Of a stretch of DNA of 64,000 nt, positions 44,360 to 54,709 are shown one piece after another. The position numbers were made by a program, and so were the translations under genes. The notes under the pieces were generated by a model. That model was not told where the DNA came from and did not search any database. It was given only the letters and a program-made list of their open reading frames with translations. How positions within the stretch are numbered: the first letter of the stretch is position 1; every line of letters begins with the position of its first letter. The stretch is from Lucinisca nassula (taxonomy: Eukaryota; Mollusca; Bivalvia; Lucinida; Lucinidae). The stretch spans positions 62,001 through 126,000 of the forward strand of contig CAUZLF010000731.1 of NCBI GenBank assembly GCA_963580285.1. The letters are read 5' to 3'.

Positions 44360-45219
44360 TTGACTTTTTTTCTGATCTGGATCTTCTTGTCTCTTTAACG
44401 GAATGCCCGGGGGTGGAGGTAGGTTACCCCTTCCTGACTGTTGTCTTGCGCTCGGTGCCAACAAGCTCATGGGTACATTGAGCTCATACAACACCGTTCG
44501 AAATGCCTCTCTCACGACTGGATGAAACTCTTTATGTGTGTGTGTGTGTGAATTCGGGTTTAACGTCGCTTTCAACAATTTTTCAGTCATATCACGACGG
44601 TGTCTGGTTGCGACAGGGAGCTCAATGCTCACGTTTATAGTGCTGCCTCACTGAAGTATCATGCCCCAGACACATTACATGATACCACACCCAGTCACAT
44701 TATCCTGACAATGGATCGACCAGTCCTAGCTCTACCCCGTAAATCTGAGTGCCAAACGAGGAGCAGCTAGTACCATTTTTAACGACTTTGGTATGTCGCG
44801 GCCCGGGATCGAACCCGAGACCTCCCGTTCCCCGGAGCGGACACTCTACCAACTGAGCTATCGGGGCCGGTATGAAACTCTTTATAGTCTTTCAAATGCA
44901 CTTTCAGGAGATCGACTATATTTGACCCTGGGATGTTCCCACCCTGTATAAATACTTCTCCTTTGTCATTCCACGTAACAAGGGGTTGAATATAATCCAA
45001 GACGCTTCGCACTCTGTTTTGCATGGACTTTGGAAATCGTAAAATGAGCTCCTCCTCATACTTCGGTGTCCCAAAGTTACTGTTTGAAGCACTCTCGTTT
45101 GTATCTAAGACCTCCTCTGCGTGAAGCGACGTCACAGGGATTTGTTCCGTCGTAAGAGGCTCGTCCTTCGATAGTAAACGTTGATAGCGATCGTAAGGCA
45201 ATAACACCATTTTCTTCAT
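44360..45219 (-). pseudogene. Uncharacterised Polinton protein split by a SINE
   Basis: Starts at the ATG 45,219-45,217 (MKKMVLLPYDRYQRLLSKDE), overlapping the end of the ATPase frame by ATGA. It has a charged middle with EEELILRFPKSMQNRVRSVLDYIQ, a beta-like segment (VTWNDKGEVFIQGGN) and a helical end resuming after the SINE (HPVVREAFRTVLYELNVPMSLL), then Pro-rich sequence. The SINE at 44,536-44,871 duplicates ATGAAACTCTTTAT. The frame then runs into the integrase without a stop. I do not recognise a catalytic motif; proteins of similar start and position occur in Polintons. Confidence 0.6.
44536..44871 (-). mobile_element. Full-length tRNA-derived SINE
   Basis: Perfect 14 bp target duplication ATGAAACTCTTTAT at 44,522-44,535 and 44,872-44,885. 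The minus strand begins with a tRNA head: TAGCTCAGTTGGTAGAG (A box) and GGGTTCGATCCC (B box). A SINE body follows, ending in a (CA)n tail. Inserted in a Polinton gene. Confidence 0.9.
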
Positions 45220-45857
45220 GCCTGCTGGTATATAACTGTATCTTCTCCGGGAAAGACTTTGGTACGCACGCGATAGGCTTCTTCCGCACCCGGCGAAAAG
45301 TCCAGCAACAAATAGCCGTAGGTCTTCCAAGTCGCGTCTTTATAAGCGTCCATGAGAAAGGCGCTTTTACCCAAGAACGCTTGCCTGGCCAAGCACTAGA
45401 GCTGAGACACGTCTCTGGGATTTTTCATGAGCACGTAGATGTGGGTGTTGAGGTTGATCGCGCGACCGTTCTTTCCTTTGCAATATAGGTTTTGGTTTAT
45501 GTAGAGCACACTCAGATGTAAATGGAGCACGCCCTTTACAAACAAACTTTCCATCTCCGACGATGCTGTCACGTGGGCCATCAGGTCGTCCAAAATCACC
45601 AAGTTACAGCTGCTGGAACTGGAGAGGTCCTTCAACGTGTCTTCACTCGGTAAGCCTTGATGGAAAGTCACGAAAGGCAACTCCTTTTCCACGGTATCGT
45701 AGAGAGGTTGGTAGATGCCGTAGCAATACAACACTTTCTCTGGCGGTGAAGAAAACATGTCGTCTTTCTCTCGCAAGAGGCGAAAGGTCCAACAGCTCTT
45801 GCCGCTCATGGTGACTCCCGATACGGCGATTGACGTACTGTCCGGGAAAGGATACAT
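45216..45857 (-). pseudogene. FtsK/HerA-type genome-packaging ATPase, one internal stop
   Basis: MYPFPDSTSIAVSGVTMSGKS begins the protein, with Walker A GVTMSGKS and Walker B NLVILDDL, then an arginine-rich end of the core (KNGRAINLNTHIYVLMKNPRD). A TAG at 45,398-45,396 follows VSQL. The same frame continues CLARQAFLGKSAFLMDAY and ends at 45,216, giving 213 codons, the usual length. In Polintons and relatives the ATPase drives DNA into the capsid. The stop codon overlaps the next ATG (ATGA). A TATAAAA lies upstream. Confidence 0.88.
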
Positions 45858-45893
45858 TTTGACAATGACTGTGGTGACTTTAAAGCATTCGCA

Positions 45894-45900
45894 TTTTATA
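45894..45900 (-). promoter_or_regulatory. Candidate TATA box of the ATPase gene
   Basis: Minus-strand TATAAAA ends 36 bp before the ATPase ATG, immediately after a polymerase-tail-like coding remnant. Confidence 0.55.
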
Positions 45901-45904
45901 CCCC

Positions 45905-46345
45905 TAATCTTCGAAATTGCTGGCCAACATGTCGATCAGCTCTTGACCATCGACTTCTTGTTCTTGCGGGCGTAAAGCGTCATGAAAATATAATTCCAGT
46001 TTCTATTCCGGAAGTAACTGTATACAACTGTGCTTTATTTGCGAAAACTGATTAACACGACATCCGTAGCAAAAGTTTTGAGTCATTTAATGTAACTTCT
46101 CCCGCACTGCTAAGGCATAAAACACCGTGAACTGATTTTACACCACAGTGTTAAATTTAATAAAGTTTCAAACAGAATTCGTAGGTGTTTCCATCACTTC
46201 TCTGTATGCGCATTGGTAGGTGTTGCTACATGTCCCATAGAGCCAAAAGTTTGTGTAAACCCTACGGAAGTAGATGTACACTCCGGGAAGGGATACATGT
46301 TTAAACTGACGGTAGTTTGCAAATACTCGGAAATATATATATTTA
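45905..46345 (-). other. Duplicated polymerase-tail / ATPase-start junction
   Basis: At about 45,905-45,955 the minus strand reads VDGQELIDMLASNFED then stop, resembling the polymerase end DQDLIDILVDLHNE (46,350-46,395). Between them, at about 46,300, an ATG opens MYPFPECTSTS, resembling the ATPase start MYPFPDSTS. Thus a tail-plus-start module appears twice in diverged form. No other gene is supported here. Confidence 0.55.
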
Positions 46346-49300
46346 ATGATTATTCATTGTGAAGATCTACCAAAATGTCGATTAAGTCCTGATCACAGAT
46401 CTTTCGTTCTTCTGGTGGAAGTGGACACAAGGTGATGTCGAGAGGTACCGTGTGGATGCCGTCGTCTAGCACTTTCCTCTTACAGTACACGTAGGAGAAG
46501 ACTCGTCTCTCTTGCGTATACGTAAACACGACATTGTTCCGTACCCTAAAGCCTCGATTGCATCCACTCTGAGCCTTGCGGGTCTTCAACACGCGTCGAA
46601 ACTTGGTCATGGGAGCAGTAAAATGACGCTTGCTCACGCCTTTCGAGCTGAATTTGAATTCGTGGACATTTCTCGATGGCAGACGTCTTGGTTTGGTCTT
46701 CAGTCCCCTGGCTCGGTTCAAGATTCGCAGGGCAACCATGCGCGCGCAGGAAGGCTTAAGCACTTTCGATTTGCGCACGATGTACGTTTTGCTGCACAAA
46801 CCAATCATCTCATAACCTTGATACTCTAATTTGAACAATCGTTTGTCGTATTTCGCGTGTTTGGCGCAGCAGGTGCGAGGAAACCAGTGGTACTTGGCGT
46901 CGGCTTCGATGTCCGTATCGGTGCAAAAGCCTCGCAGCCCTCGCAGGTACTCATCCTTCATCCCTGGTTTGATGATCTCCTCGAGGTTGGACCCGGAAAT
47001 GGCCATGTACCATCTCGCAGTATTCGAAGTCGGATCTGTCCACATACTGATCCATGAAATCGTAATAAAATTCCAGCATGCGGAGCTTGGCGTATTGCAA
47101 GATGAAATACCCCAGTTGGATGGGGAGATCCAGTTTGATTTTGCGTTTCGCCATTTCGACTTCGTAATATTGTACTTCTGGATCCAGGCATTCCAATTTG
47201 TGAAAGAGGGGGTCGTTGACTTTGAGAGACGTTTCATTTTCGCCTTGGACATACTTGATCTCTCTGTGCTTCGACTTGTCCATGATCAGGGAGCCGTACC
47301 CAGCATTGCCGATAACTTTCAAGGTGTCGGCGATGATGGCCGTGTCTGGATCTGCGTCACCTTCTCGTCGAGCGTCGCTGACTTCTTTTACAAAGTTTCG
47401 AAAGCAGCGTTGTTCCTGAAATTCGACCACCTGATAAATCTTCGTCACCATCAAGCCGTGGTTGAGATACCACTGGAGAAGCGGAGTAGCCAGCAAGATT
47501 TGTCGGGCTCTCATGCCGCCCACCAGAAGTTTTCTGGACTGGTCCGAAAGCTGATACTCCCAGATGTGCGCCTGCATGTGCTGTCCGATAGCCTCAAAGG
47601 GAATCTCGCTGGTACAGAAGAGTGGTCGTGGGGCGTCATGGTGGGATGTTGAAAGTAGCTTGGCCACTGCTGTGGGACCTCGATGTCGATTTCCACCATG
47701 CCGAAGAGTTCTCCTTTCACTACGCCGCGCAAGATGACCTCTTCGGTGATCTTGCCCTTGTGGCAACGAAAGAATCCCGGGCGTCTGGCATCGATAAAGT
47801 AGTTGATTTGGGGATGCTGGCGACAGTACTGTCGAAACTCGCATTCCCACAACTCGACAACATCGTGCTCCCTTTTCAGATAGGCCGTGGTCTCCTGCGT
47901 GCGTTGGTAGTTGGAGGCTCTGGTGGTTAGCCATTTTTCATCTCTGATCCCTCTCGTGTCGTCACACAGATGCCCGTGCCAGTAACACCCGTGGAATTGG
48001 AAAACGGTGGCTTTTTGTCCCTCTATGGAGGCCGGTACGAAACCATCCACGGGGTATTTTCCGATTGTGACCTCTCGTCCGGTGTTCAGTCGGTGTTGAA
48101 TATCTATCCCGTGAGTATGCGCCAGCCATTCCATCCAGTAGTAGGCGGACATGTATTTGTCCCGAAGCTCGGGTCGGAAATCGTTGTCGGCTAGACGACG
48201 CACGAACGGACCTACGGGCATGGGTTGTCCGATGGCCTGGAGATACAAGGCATTGGCGTCGAATCCCAGAATGGCACCGCATGACTTCTGGCCTCGAATC
48301 CGGGTTTGACCGGCGCAGTGGTGACGGGTGAAGATGATGCTCGGTCCGCCCACGATGTTGTGTTTAATGGTCTGATATAGGTCCTCGTTCTGTTTGTCAA
48401 ACAAAGCGAAATTGGCGTTTTCCTGCCTGGCCGTTCTAAACAAGAGTTGTCTGGCGATGCCGGGAACAGAAATGGCGGTTTTGAATACGTCTACGCCTTT
48501 CTCGAAATAAAATTGTTGGAATTTATCCACAGCTTCGACGAATGGCCCAACATCGAGATTGTTGTACCAGACGAGGAAGTCCCGAAAGGTCATCTCTCGG
48601 TCTATGCTGACAATACGCGTACTCTTCCTACGAGATGTTGGTCCCCTTCAAATGACTGTAGAAAGCCTCGTGGAGAGGGAGTGTGGTAGACTCGATCTTG
48701 GTGACGTCGAACCACTCGAAAGGGAAGAAACCCTTCTGTTTGGTCACGTGGTAGGCCTTGAGGAAGCCGGCGTAAGAAGACCCAGCGGCCAGAAACTGGG
48801 ACATGTCCAAGAATTTCAATGACTCCGTGGCGACGCACATGTAGGCGTTATTCTTCTTTACTACGAACGTTCCAGGCTCATCATGCATGTTCAGATGTTT
48901 GGCCAAGCTGCGTTTGATGAGGTTCAAGTCGTACTTGGCCGAATTGAATCCCAGCACTGGCACCTGTCGCATGTAGATTTCCATGCGGCCGTAGATTTTC
49001 TGAAGCGGATGAGAAGGCTTTTTCGTTCCACATTCATCTTCCAAGGTCTCATCATCCACCTCGTCTCCGCTACGTATTTCACATCCGCCTCAGAATTAAG
49101 CCCGTTCTCTTCACTCACCGTGAGTTTGACGTCTATGGCTTCCAACACCCACCCCCACTTCTCCTCAGCTAGTTCGTAGACCCGATTGGCAATGTCGTTC
49201 ATACGGGAAACCATATGTGCCACCAACTGGTCCTGGTCGGCGTCGACGAGACACACGGGGTCCGTGTAACCTTCCACATTACTGCAGAGAGAGGCGCTGA

Positions 49301-50891
49301 CAGGAACGTGTTTGTGGGTCCACTGCAACATGTCTGTCGGTTGGTCTTGTACTTTTTGCAGGAGGGCCTCGAAATCGTAGCAGATGTACCACTGGAACAT
49401 GCGTAGGTCGTCCGGCACGTGGATGTCGTATTGGTCCAGTTGATCAAAAATGTTGTCCCTGTCTCGATGAAACCCGCCCGGGAACACGAACTTGGTCTTG
49501 TTTGTGCAGCTTTTCTGGTGACGGTGAAGGTCCCCAGCCTGTTTAAAATGTCGCTCGCAGGTCCTGCACTGGTATTTTTGAGCGTATACGGCGAAATCCC
49601 GAATGTAAGACAGGTGATTTTCATACAAATTGACGTACATCGAGGTCTCATGCTGTCCTCTAGACTTGTAAACCGACCATGCGAATCCGTCTTCTGTCAG
49701 GTTGTAGACTTCAAGGTTCACTTCGAAGCGGGTTTCGAACTCGGGAAAGTCCTCAAAACTCAACCCTTCGAAGTCTTCTATAGGTTCGTCGGTCCACTCT
49801 CGGTACAATCGCTTGGCTGCACCTTCTATGCTTTTGATCTCGTGACCACGTCGGAGGGCAAGACAACGAAACGCGCAAAGATTATCGTCATAGGGCCTCC
49901 CGTTATGTCGATTTTTCACCAAGGGATAGAGACTGTCCTTCTTCATAAGGTATTCTGGCAGCTTGCCTTGACCCAGAGGGTAAAAGGTTGAAGTTACCAG
50001 AAAATGAACGTTAGTCACAAGCACGGGTATCCACTTGGTGTCGGGACGTTCGGTGAGGATGTCTTTAGCCTGTAGTTGGCGGCGGAGACGCTGCAGGTCG
50101 TCCCTTCGCGAGATGTAGATAGGTCTTTCAAACACCCCGCTGTTGGAGTAGGGTACGAAGTACCTGTAACGACCTGTCTCTCTATGTTGAAGGATGACCC
50201 CGAAGACTAGATTAAGACGAAACGCTCTATGCTGTCTTTGATAAATGCCGTCAGCAAAGACCATGAGTTGATCGACGTTGACATCATTCGTCACCGGGAA
50301 GTTATAAGTTGTCCGAATGGGCCCTTGACGATGGTTCTCAAAAATGAGAGGAGCGTTGGCTTCGTACACCTGGCGCAAAGCATCGTCTCCGCCCCAGGGT
50401 GTCGCCTCGTTAGGACCCCAAGGCCGAGGTTGTAAGGCTCCGCCATGCTGGTTGTAATGTTCTTTCATGCCATGAATGTATAAGACTCGGCGGTTGTCAA
50501 ACACCTCCGTACAGCGCCGGCATCTGAGCTGAGACGGAAGAGATTCTGTCATGGAGGGCGCTGTTCTATCCGGTGGTGGAGCAGTCGCCTTCCTCGACTC
50601 GCTGGATCTAGGCTTGGGGGCTTTCTCGTGCCACTGAAGATGACGTCGAAGCCCGTAGGCTGATGCGCAGCGTTTAGAGCACTTTGGACAGTCATGGTTT
50701 GTTTCCCCGGTGCAGGTTTTCTCGTGTCGAGTAACATCTGTGCGATACGTAAAGGTTCTGTGGCACTTGGAGCACGAATGCATGGCCTGTCTTTGGTGCG
50801 CCGCACGTACGTGAGCTATCAACGTTTTCTTGTGCTAATATGCCTTGTCGCAGGTGTCACAATGATAGACGGTAACAGGACTGGCAGAGAT

Positions 50892-51178
50892 CTGAAAATA
50901 CAGAGAGTGTGATTTTGATTCAATGTATTTTAAATACATGAAATTGATAGGAGAATATTTGCATGAAATGTCAAATCCTGTTTCCTTGGGGAAAAATATA
51001 TATTTCAAATTGTCGTCTGCTTTAATAAATACCCAGCATGCAGAGGGTTAAGCTAAAAATACAATGTCAATATCATATTGCTATTATTTCACGTGAAAAA
51101 CGTTATCTGGGTTTTAACATGACTAACATTTGTCTGAAGCTTCCAACAGACCTTAGTAAAACGTTAAAGTTTACTTAC
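50892..51178 (-). other. Predicted intron 2 of the polymerase gene
   Basis: Donor AAT|GTAAGTAA at 51,178 and acceptor TGTATTTTCAG|ATC at 50,892. Removing it keeps the frame (exon 2 is 72 nt). Confidence 0.65.
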
Positions 51179-51250
51179 ATTCCGGGATTCCTGTTCTGGG
51201 ATTTTGGCTTCTATGCCCTGATCATTTTGAGAATCGTTCCTAGACTGAAC
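51179..51250 (-). CDS. Predicted exon 2 of the polymerase gene
   Basis: 24 codons beginning VQSRNDSQNDQG, bounded by CGTTTCAG and GTAAGT. A polar linker between the first zinc-finger-like exon and the main exon; it joins both neighbours in phase 0. Confidence 0.6.
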
Positions 51251-51737
51251 CTGAAACGATAAAACTTCATTATAGTGGCCAGCTATAGTAGAGTCGTACA
51301 TAATATCAGATATCATAACTTCTGTAAAACAAAACTTACACGACCAACCAGTTTTTAATGCACCACCTCATCAATAATGTTGACTAGATAATATCTTATA
51401 ATGGTAAATTGAAGCATAGAACGTATAAATTTAGTCTATAAAATCAAAGTATCCAAGACTTAGTATATTTCACAATGCGTTTAGACAAAAAAAACGGGAG
51501 ACCACCATACTTTAACCCTTATCCTGCTGAATAATTGACTTGGCAACACCCATTTCTGTCTATTAGCCAATCAAATTATATTACATGTGTTGTGTTCGAA
51601 TTGACAAACCGAATAAGAAACATTTCCGGAAGCCATCTGATCTGGATCTACACTGTTTGTAAAAGGTAGGATTATCGTGAACAGCAGGATAACGTTGTAA
51701 ACTTGAAATCCACATTATGACGAAAAGCATCACTTAC
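51251..51737 (-). other. Predicted intron 1 of the polymerase gene
   Basis: Donor AAC|GTAAGTGATG and acceptor TTTATCGTTTCAG|GTT. A MITE (51,513-51,703) lies inside it. Confidence 0.65.
51513..51703. mobile_element. MITE in polymerase intron 1
   Basis: Ends AACCCTTATCCTGCTGAATA and GTGAACAGCAGGATAACG are inverted. Same family as 9880-10,085. Confidence 0.65.
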
Positions 51738-51839
51738 GTTGCCGTTAAGAAAGGCAATATCACGATGAAGTTGCTCGTGCGACTCCAGTTCTTCTGGGTC
51801 TTTCATGAACACTCCACAAAATTTGCAAGGTCTAGCCAT
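51738..51839 (-). CDS. Predicted exon 1 of the polymerase gene
   Basis: 34 codons from ATG (MARPCKFCGVFMK) with C-x2-C...H-x4-H zinc-finger spacing (CKFC, HEQLH), ending exactly at a GTAAGT donor. Confidence 0.65.
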
Positions 51840-51924
51840 TCTGAAAGTAGAAATGAAAGGTTGTAGTATCTAACGCATTAAACAAAGACATGTAGAAGGA
51901 AAAAAAATAACCTTGAAGAAATAG

Positions 51925-52180
51925 ATGTGTTGCACGAAGCTTCCGCTCAGAACAGAAACCAACCGCACACGGGGTTAAGAGGATCTAAACATGCACGGAC
52001 AAAGCGGTGCGAGTCGGACCGTCCATGCTTATAAAACCTATTGGTTTTCATTGGGCGGTAGGGCTTGAGATGTCTTTTCGTCTCAATATCTGGTAAATGT
52101 CTCCACAAAATTGGAAGGAACGTCTCCAAAATGACCTATACAGTGTTGAGAGGGACGTTAAACCTCAAATCCAAGAAAAA
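51925..52180 (-). repeat. SINE-like dispersed repeat (family V)
   Basis: Minus-strand landmarks GTTGAGAGGGACGTTAAACC, TTTTGGAGACGTTCC and GGTTTTATAAGCATGGACGG. A second partial copy occupies 52,183-52,285 and resumes after 52,343. Confidence 0.75.
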
Positions 52181-52285
52181 ATCTTATAGCTGGATTGCGT
52201 GATGCTTTCGCGCAGAGCTGAAACCCACCTACAACTGGTAAACCGCCCTGCCCAGGCAAAGCGATGCGAGCCCATGCTGATAAAC

Positions 52286-52330
52286 AAAGTAGAAGTAAAA
52301 CAAAGATCAGGAATTGATACAATTAACTTA
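52286..52330 (-). mobile_element. 45 bp PLE insertion (copy i) with target duplication
   Basis: Only the last 45 bp of the PLE 3' end. It is flanked by a perfect 13 bp duplication CATGCTGATAAAC at 52,273-52,285 and 52,331-52,343, which fixes the 3' terminus of the family. Confidence 0.88.
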
Positions 52331-52429
52331 CATGCTGATAAACCCTAATTGGTGTCATTTTGCGACAGGGCAATACTCCCATATAATTGGAAACAACCTC
52401 TCCAGAATGACAATGACATCTACAGTGTT

Positions 52430-52815
52430 GTTAGGGGTGTTAAACCTCTCGACGAGGTGGTTCCATCGAGTACCCACAATCTATGTTTTGGGCCGCCTGC
52501 ACAGTGTTGAGAGGGACATTAAACCTTTCGACGAGGTGGTTGTATCGAGTACCCGCAATCTATGTTTTGAGCAGCCAATACAGTGTTGTCAGGGACGTTC
52601 AACCTCTCGAAGAGGTTGTTCTATCGAGTACCCGCAATCTATGTTTTGAGCAGCCTAGTATACAGTGTTGAGGGAAACGTTCTATCGAGTACCCGCAATC
52701 TATGTTTTGAGCAGCCTATACAGCGTTGAGAGGGACGTTAAAATTCTCGACGAGATAGTTCTATCAAGTACCCGCAATCTATGTTTTGAGCAGCCTATAC
52801 AGTGTTGAGAGGAAC
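52430..52815. repeat. Tandem repeat, about 75-85 bp period, 5 units
   Basis: Units contain CAGTGTTGAGAGGGACGTTA, CTCGACGAGG, TATCGAGTACCCGCAATCTA and TGTTTTGAGCAGCC. The first words equal the tail of family-V elements. Confidence 0.8.
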
Positions 52816-52884
52816 GTTAAACCTCATAATCAAACAAACCAACAAAAGAAAAAAAACTTAACTTTATATTCTGTATTTACGTCT

Positions 52885-53480
52885 CAAATAAAAATCAAAA
52901 ATGAGTTCCTTTAAGAGCAATGAAAACATTCATAAGACAGAAGATGGGTCATACTACGTAGTTTCGGCTAATAAAGCCTCATCCATGACCCTGTAATGAT
53001 CCGGCAAAGAAAGCCAGAGACAACATACTGCAATTTTGCGAATTTCGAATAGGCAGTCGATTCAAATAAAAATAAAAAATGAGTTCCTTTAAGAGCAATG
53101 AAAACATTCATAAGACAGAAGATGGGTCATACTACGTAGTTTCGGCTAATAAAGCCTCATCAGTGACCCTGTAATGATCCGGCAAAGAAAGCCAGAGGAA
53201 ACTCTGCAATTTTGCGAATTTCGAATAGGCAGTCGATACAAAGACTGATATAAATCAAACTGGGGTCCAAATAATTAAAAACCTGTCTAGAATATGAGTC
53301 TAAACCAATAATTTATTTCTGATTTCTCAGAATATTGACGCTGATCTCAAAGGACCAAAAGTAAAATATAAACTGCACTATGGTTGATGTACGGGGAGAC
53401 GTTTTACGGCCGCCACACGGCACAACACCAGCTGCAGTGAAGGCAAATAAAAATCAAAAATGAGTTCCTTTAAGAACTTG
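52885..53480 (+). repeat. Element X tandem array (about 178 bp + 380 bp + partial)
   Basis: Unit starts AAATAAAAATCAAAAATGAG at about 52,887, 53,064 and 53,445. The first unit is internally deleted; the second is full length, ending CCACACGGCACAACACCAGC and GCAGTGAAGGC. Related copies lie in LINE ORF1 at 35,858 and 38,129. Confidence 0.8.
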
Positions 53481-54157
53481 GAAGTTTCTAAACACTTGAT
53501 TTGACTATAGCACAACTTTTATTTGTCCAACAATTACTGAGAGAGATCCTCTTCGAGAATGAAGATTGTTTTGGAGGGATCGTTGGCTTTATATATACCG
53601 AGGTAGCAAATTAATTATTAAATTCCATCGTAAGACATAACACCCAGCCGATTTGATGAATGGAAAGAATTATTACCACTCTATTTAAAGTGTCACAATC
53701 ATTTATCTTGAGCGTTATTCTTTTGTTACGACATCCCGTAACTTAGCACGTATTACTCTTTTGAAATATTGAAATGAGACCCAATAGACTTGTTGTCGCC
53801 ATGGATTTACCGTCTTCATAAAAAAACATGAATCCGCGCAGTCTGATCAGAATCTTCGCTGATCGCATGTACCTACTATATAGGCTGCGATCTATGCGAA
53901 GAACCATCAGCAAAAGGTCTTGTCACAGTGTATGGATGCGCAGGTTGATTTGAGTCTCTGCTGGTCGCACCATTTGTCGCCATGGGTTTACTTTCTACAT
54001 GTATGCTGAAACTAACTTTCAAAACGGTTAGCTATAACGTGGCTTTAGCGGCTGTACTTTTTTGTTTTATTTTAATGGATTATAAAGAAAACTGACCATT
54101 TATCAGGACTGATGTTTTAACTCCGTTCTCTGGTTATCGGTGAAAAACAAAGAACAG
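53481..54157. other. Polinton right-arm non-coding region
   Basis: Between the X array and the right inverted repeat. No ORF or recognised repeat. Confidence 0.5.
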
Positions 54158-54709
54158 ACCGACCCAACATGTTACTAAGCGCAGAAGCTTTACGTCGCCG
54201 ATCTCCGCGTGACTCCAGTAACCGCGCTACGCTTATCGTTATGAGGTTAGGTGGACCGAAGACTTGACAAATAAGAATGCAGACCCAGATTAGACGCAGC
54301 TTGTAGCCATATCGTTACTGCACTATTACATACAAATAAGCAAGATCATATATGACCTTCATAGCCTTGACTGGGCCGTTAAATTCCGTACTAAACAGAA
54401 ATCAGTTCGAAAGTTTTATTAGAAAAAATGAGCTGAAGGCGTCTGCAAACAGAGAAATGATCAATTCCGTACGATTCAGGTCGCTGCAGAAAGTAGATCC
54501 AGATCAGAGACCGCTAAATCGCCCTTAACATGTCAATAAACAGTGTAGACCCAGATGAGATTAGCGGGACATTCCGTAGTCTCGAAATACGGGATGCCTG
54601 TCAAAAATGATTAATGACATTCCGTGGAGGATAATATCATTGTCCTCCTTTTAGGAAATATGGCAGAGGAAGAGCAAGAAGGGCGCATATAAAGTATTAC
54701 CATACTACT
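54158..54709 (-). repeat. Polinton terminal inverted repeat, right
   Basis: Reverse complement of 27,347-27,898 with 7 mismatches and no gaps; outer end CCATACTACT. Confidence 0.95.

Larger units (their letters stand above)
46350..51839 (-). pseudogene. Protein-primed DNA polymerase B (Polinton pPolB), three exons, decayed
   Basis: Exon 1 (51,839-51,738) starts MARPCKFCGVFMKDPEELES. Exon 3 begins at 50,891 with C2H2 zinc fingers, and a TAG at about 50,835 falls inside the first. The exonuclease has YDFEALL (Exo I) and FNSAKYDLNLIK (Exo II). Polymerase motif A is GFDANALYL; a FHGCYWHGH insertion typical of the group follows; motif B is KVIGNAGYGSL. Motif C should follow DRSDFEYCEM, but the catalytic Asp pair is missing and the frame shifts (about 47,000). 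Other frame changes lie near 49,000, 48,600 and 47,650. The C terminus ends IDILVDLHNE. It would replicate the element from a terminal-protein primer. Inactive here. Confidence 0.9.
27347..54709. mobile_element. Complete Polinton/Maverick element with nested insertions
   Basis: The 27,363 bp element has 552 bp terminal inverted repeats beginning AGTAGTATGG and ending CCATACTACT, flanked by a perfect 6 bp duplication. It encodes the diagnostic set: protein-primed DNA polymerase B, retroviral-like integrase, adenain-type protease, packaging ATPase, and major and minor capsid proteins. Without the LINE (8.2 kb), PLE pieces, SINEs and other repeats the core is roughly 16-18 kb, normal for the group. 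Most genes run on the minus strand; three lie on the plus strand near the left end. Nearly all shared genes carry disabling changes, so this copy is inactive. Confidence 0.95.

Noticed and set aside
44790..44871. Possible tRNA gene on the minus strand
   Set aside because: A and B boxes are good, but the acceptor stem does not close and the sequence is the head of a SINE with its own target duplication.
46512..47652. Long plus-strand ORFs (for example 273 aa at 46,831)
   Set aside because: They are antisense shadows of the polymerase gene, whose motifs are on the minus strand.
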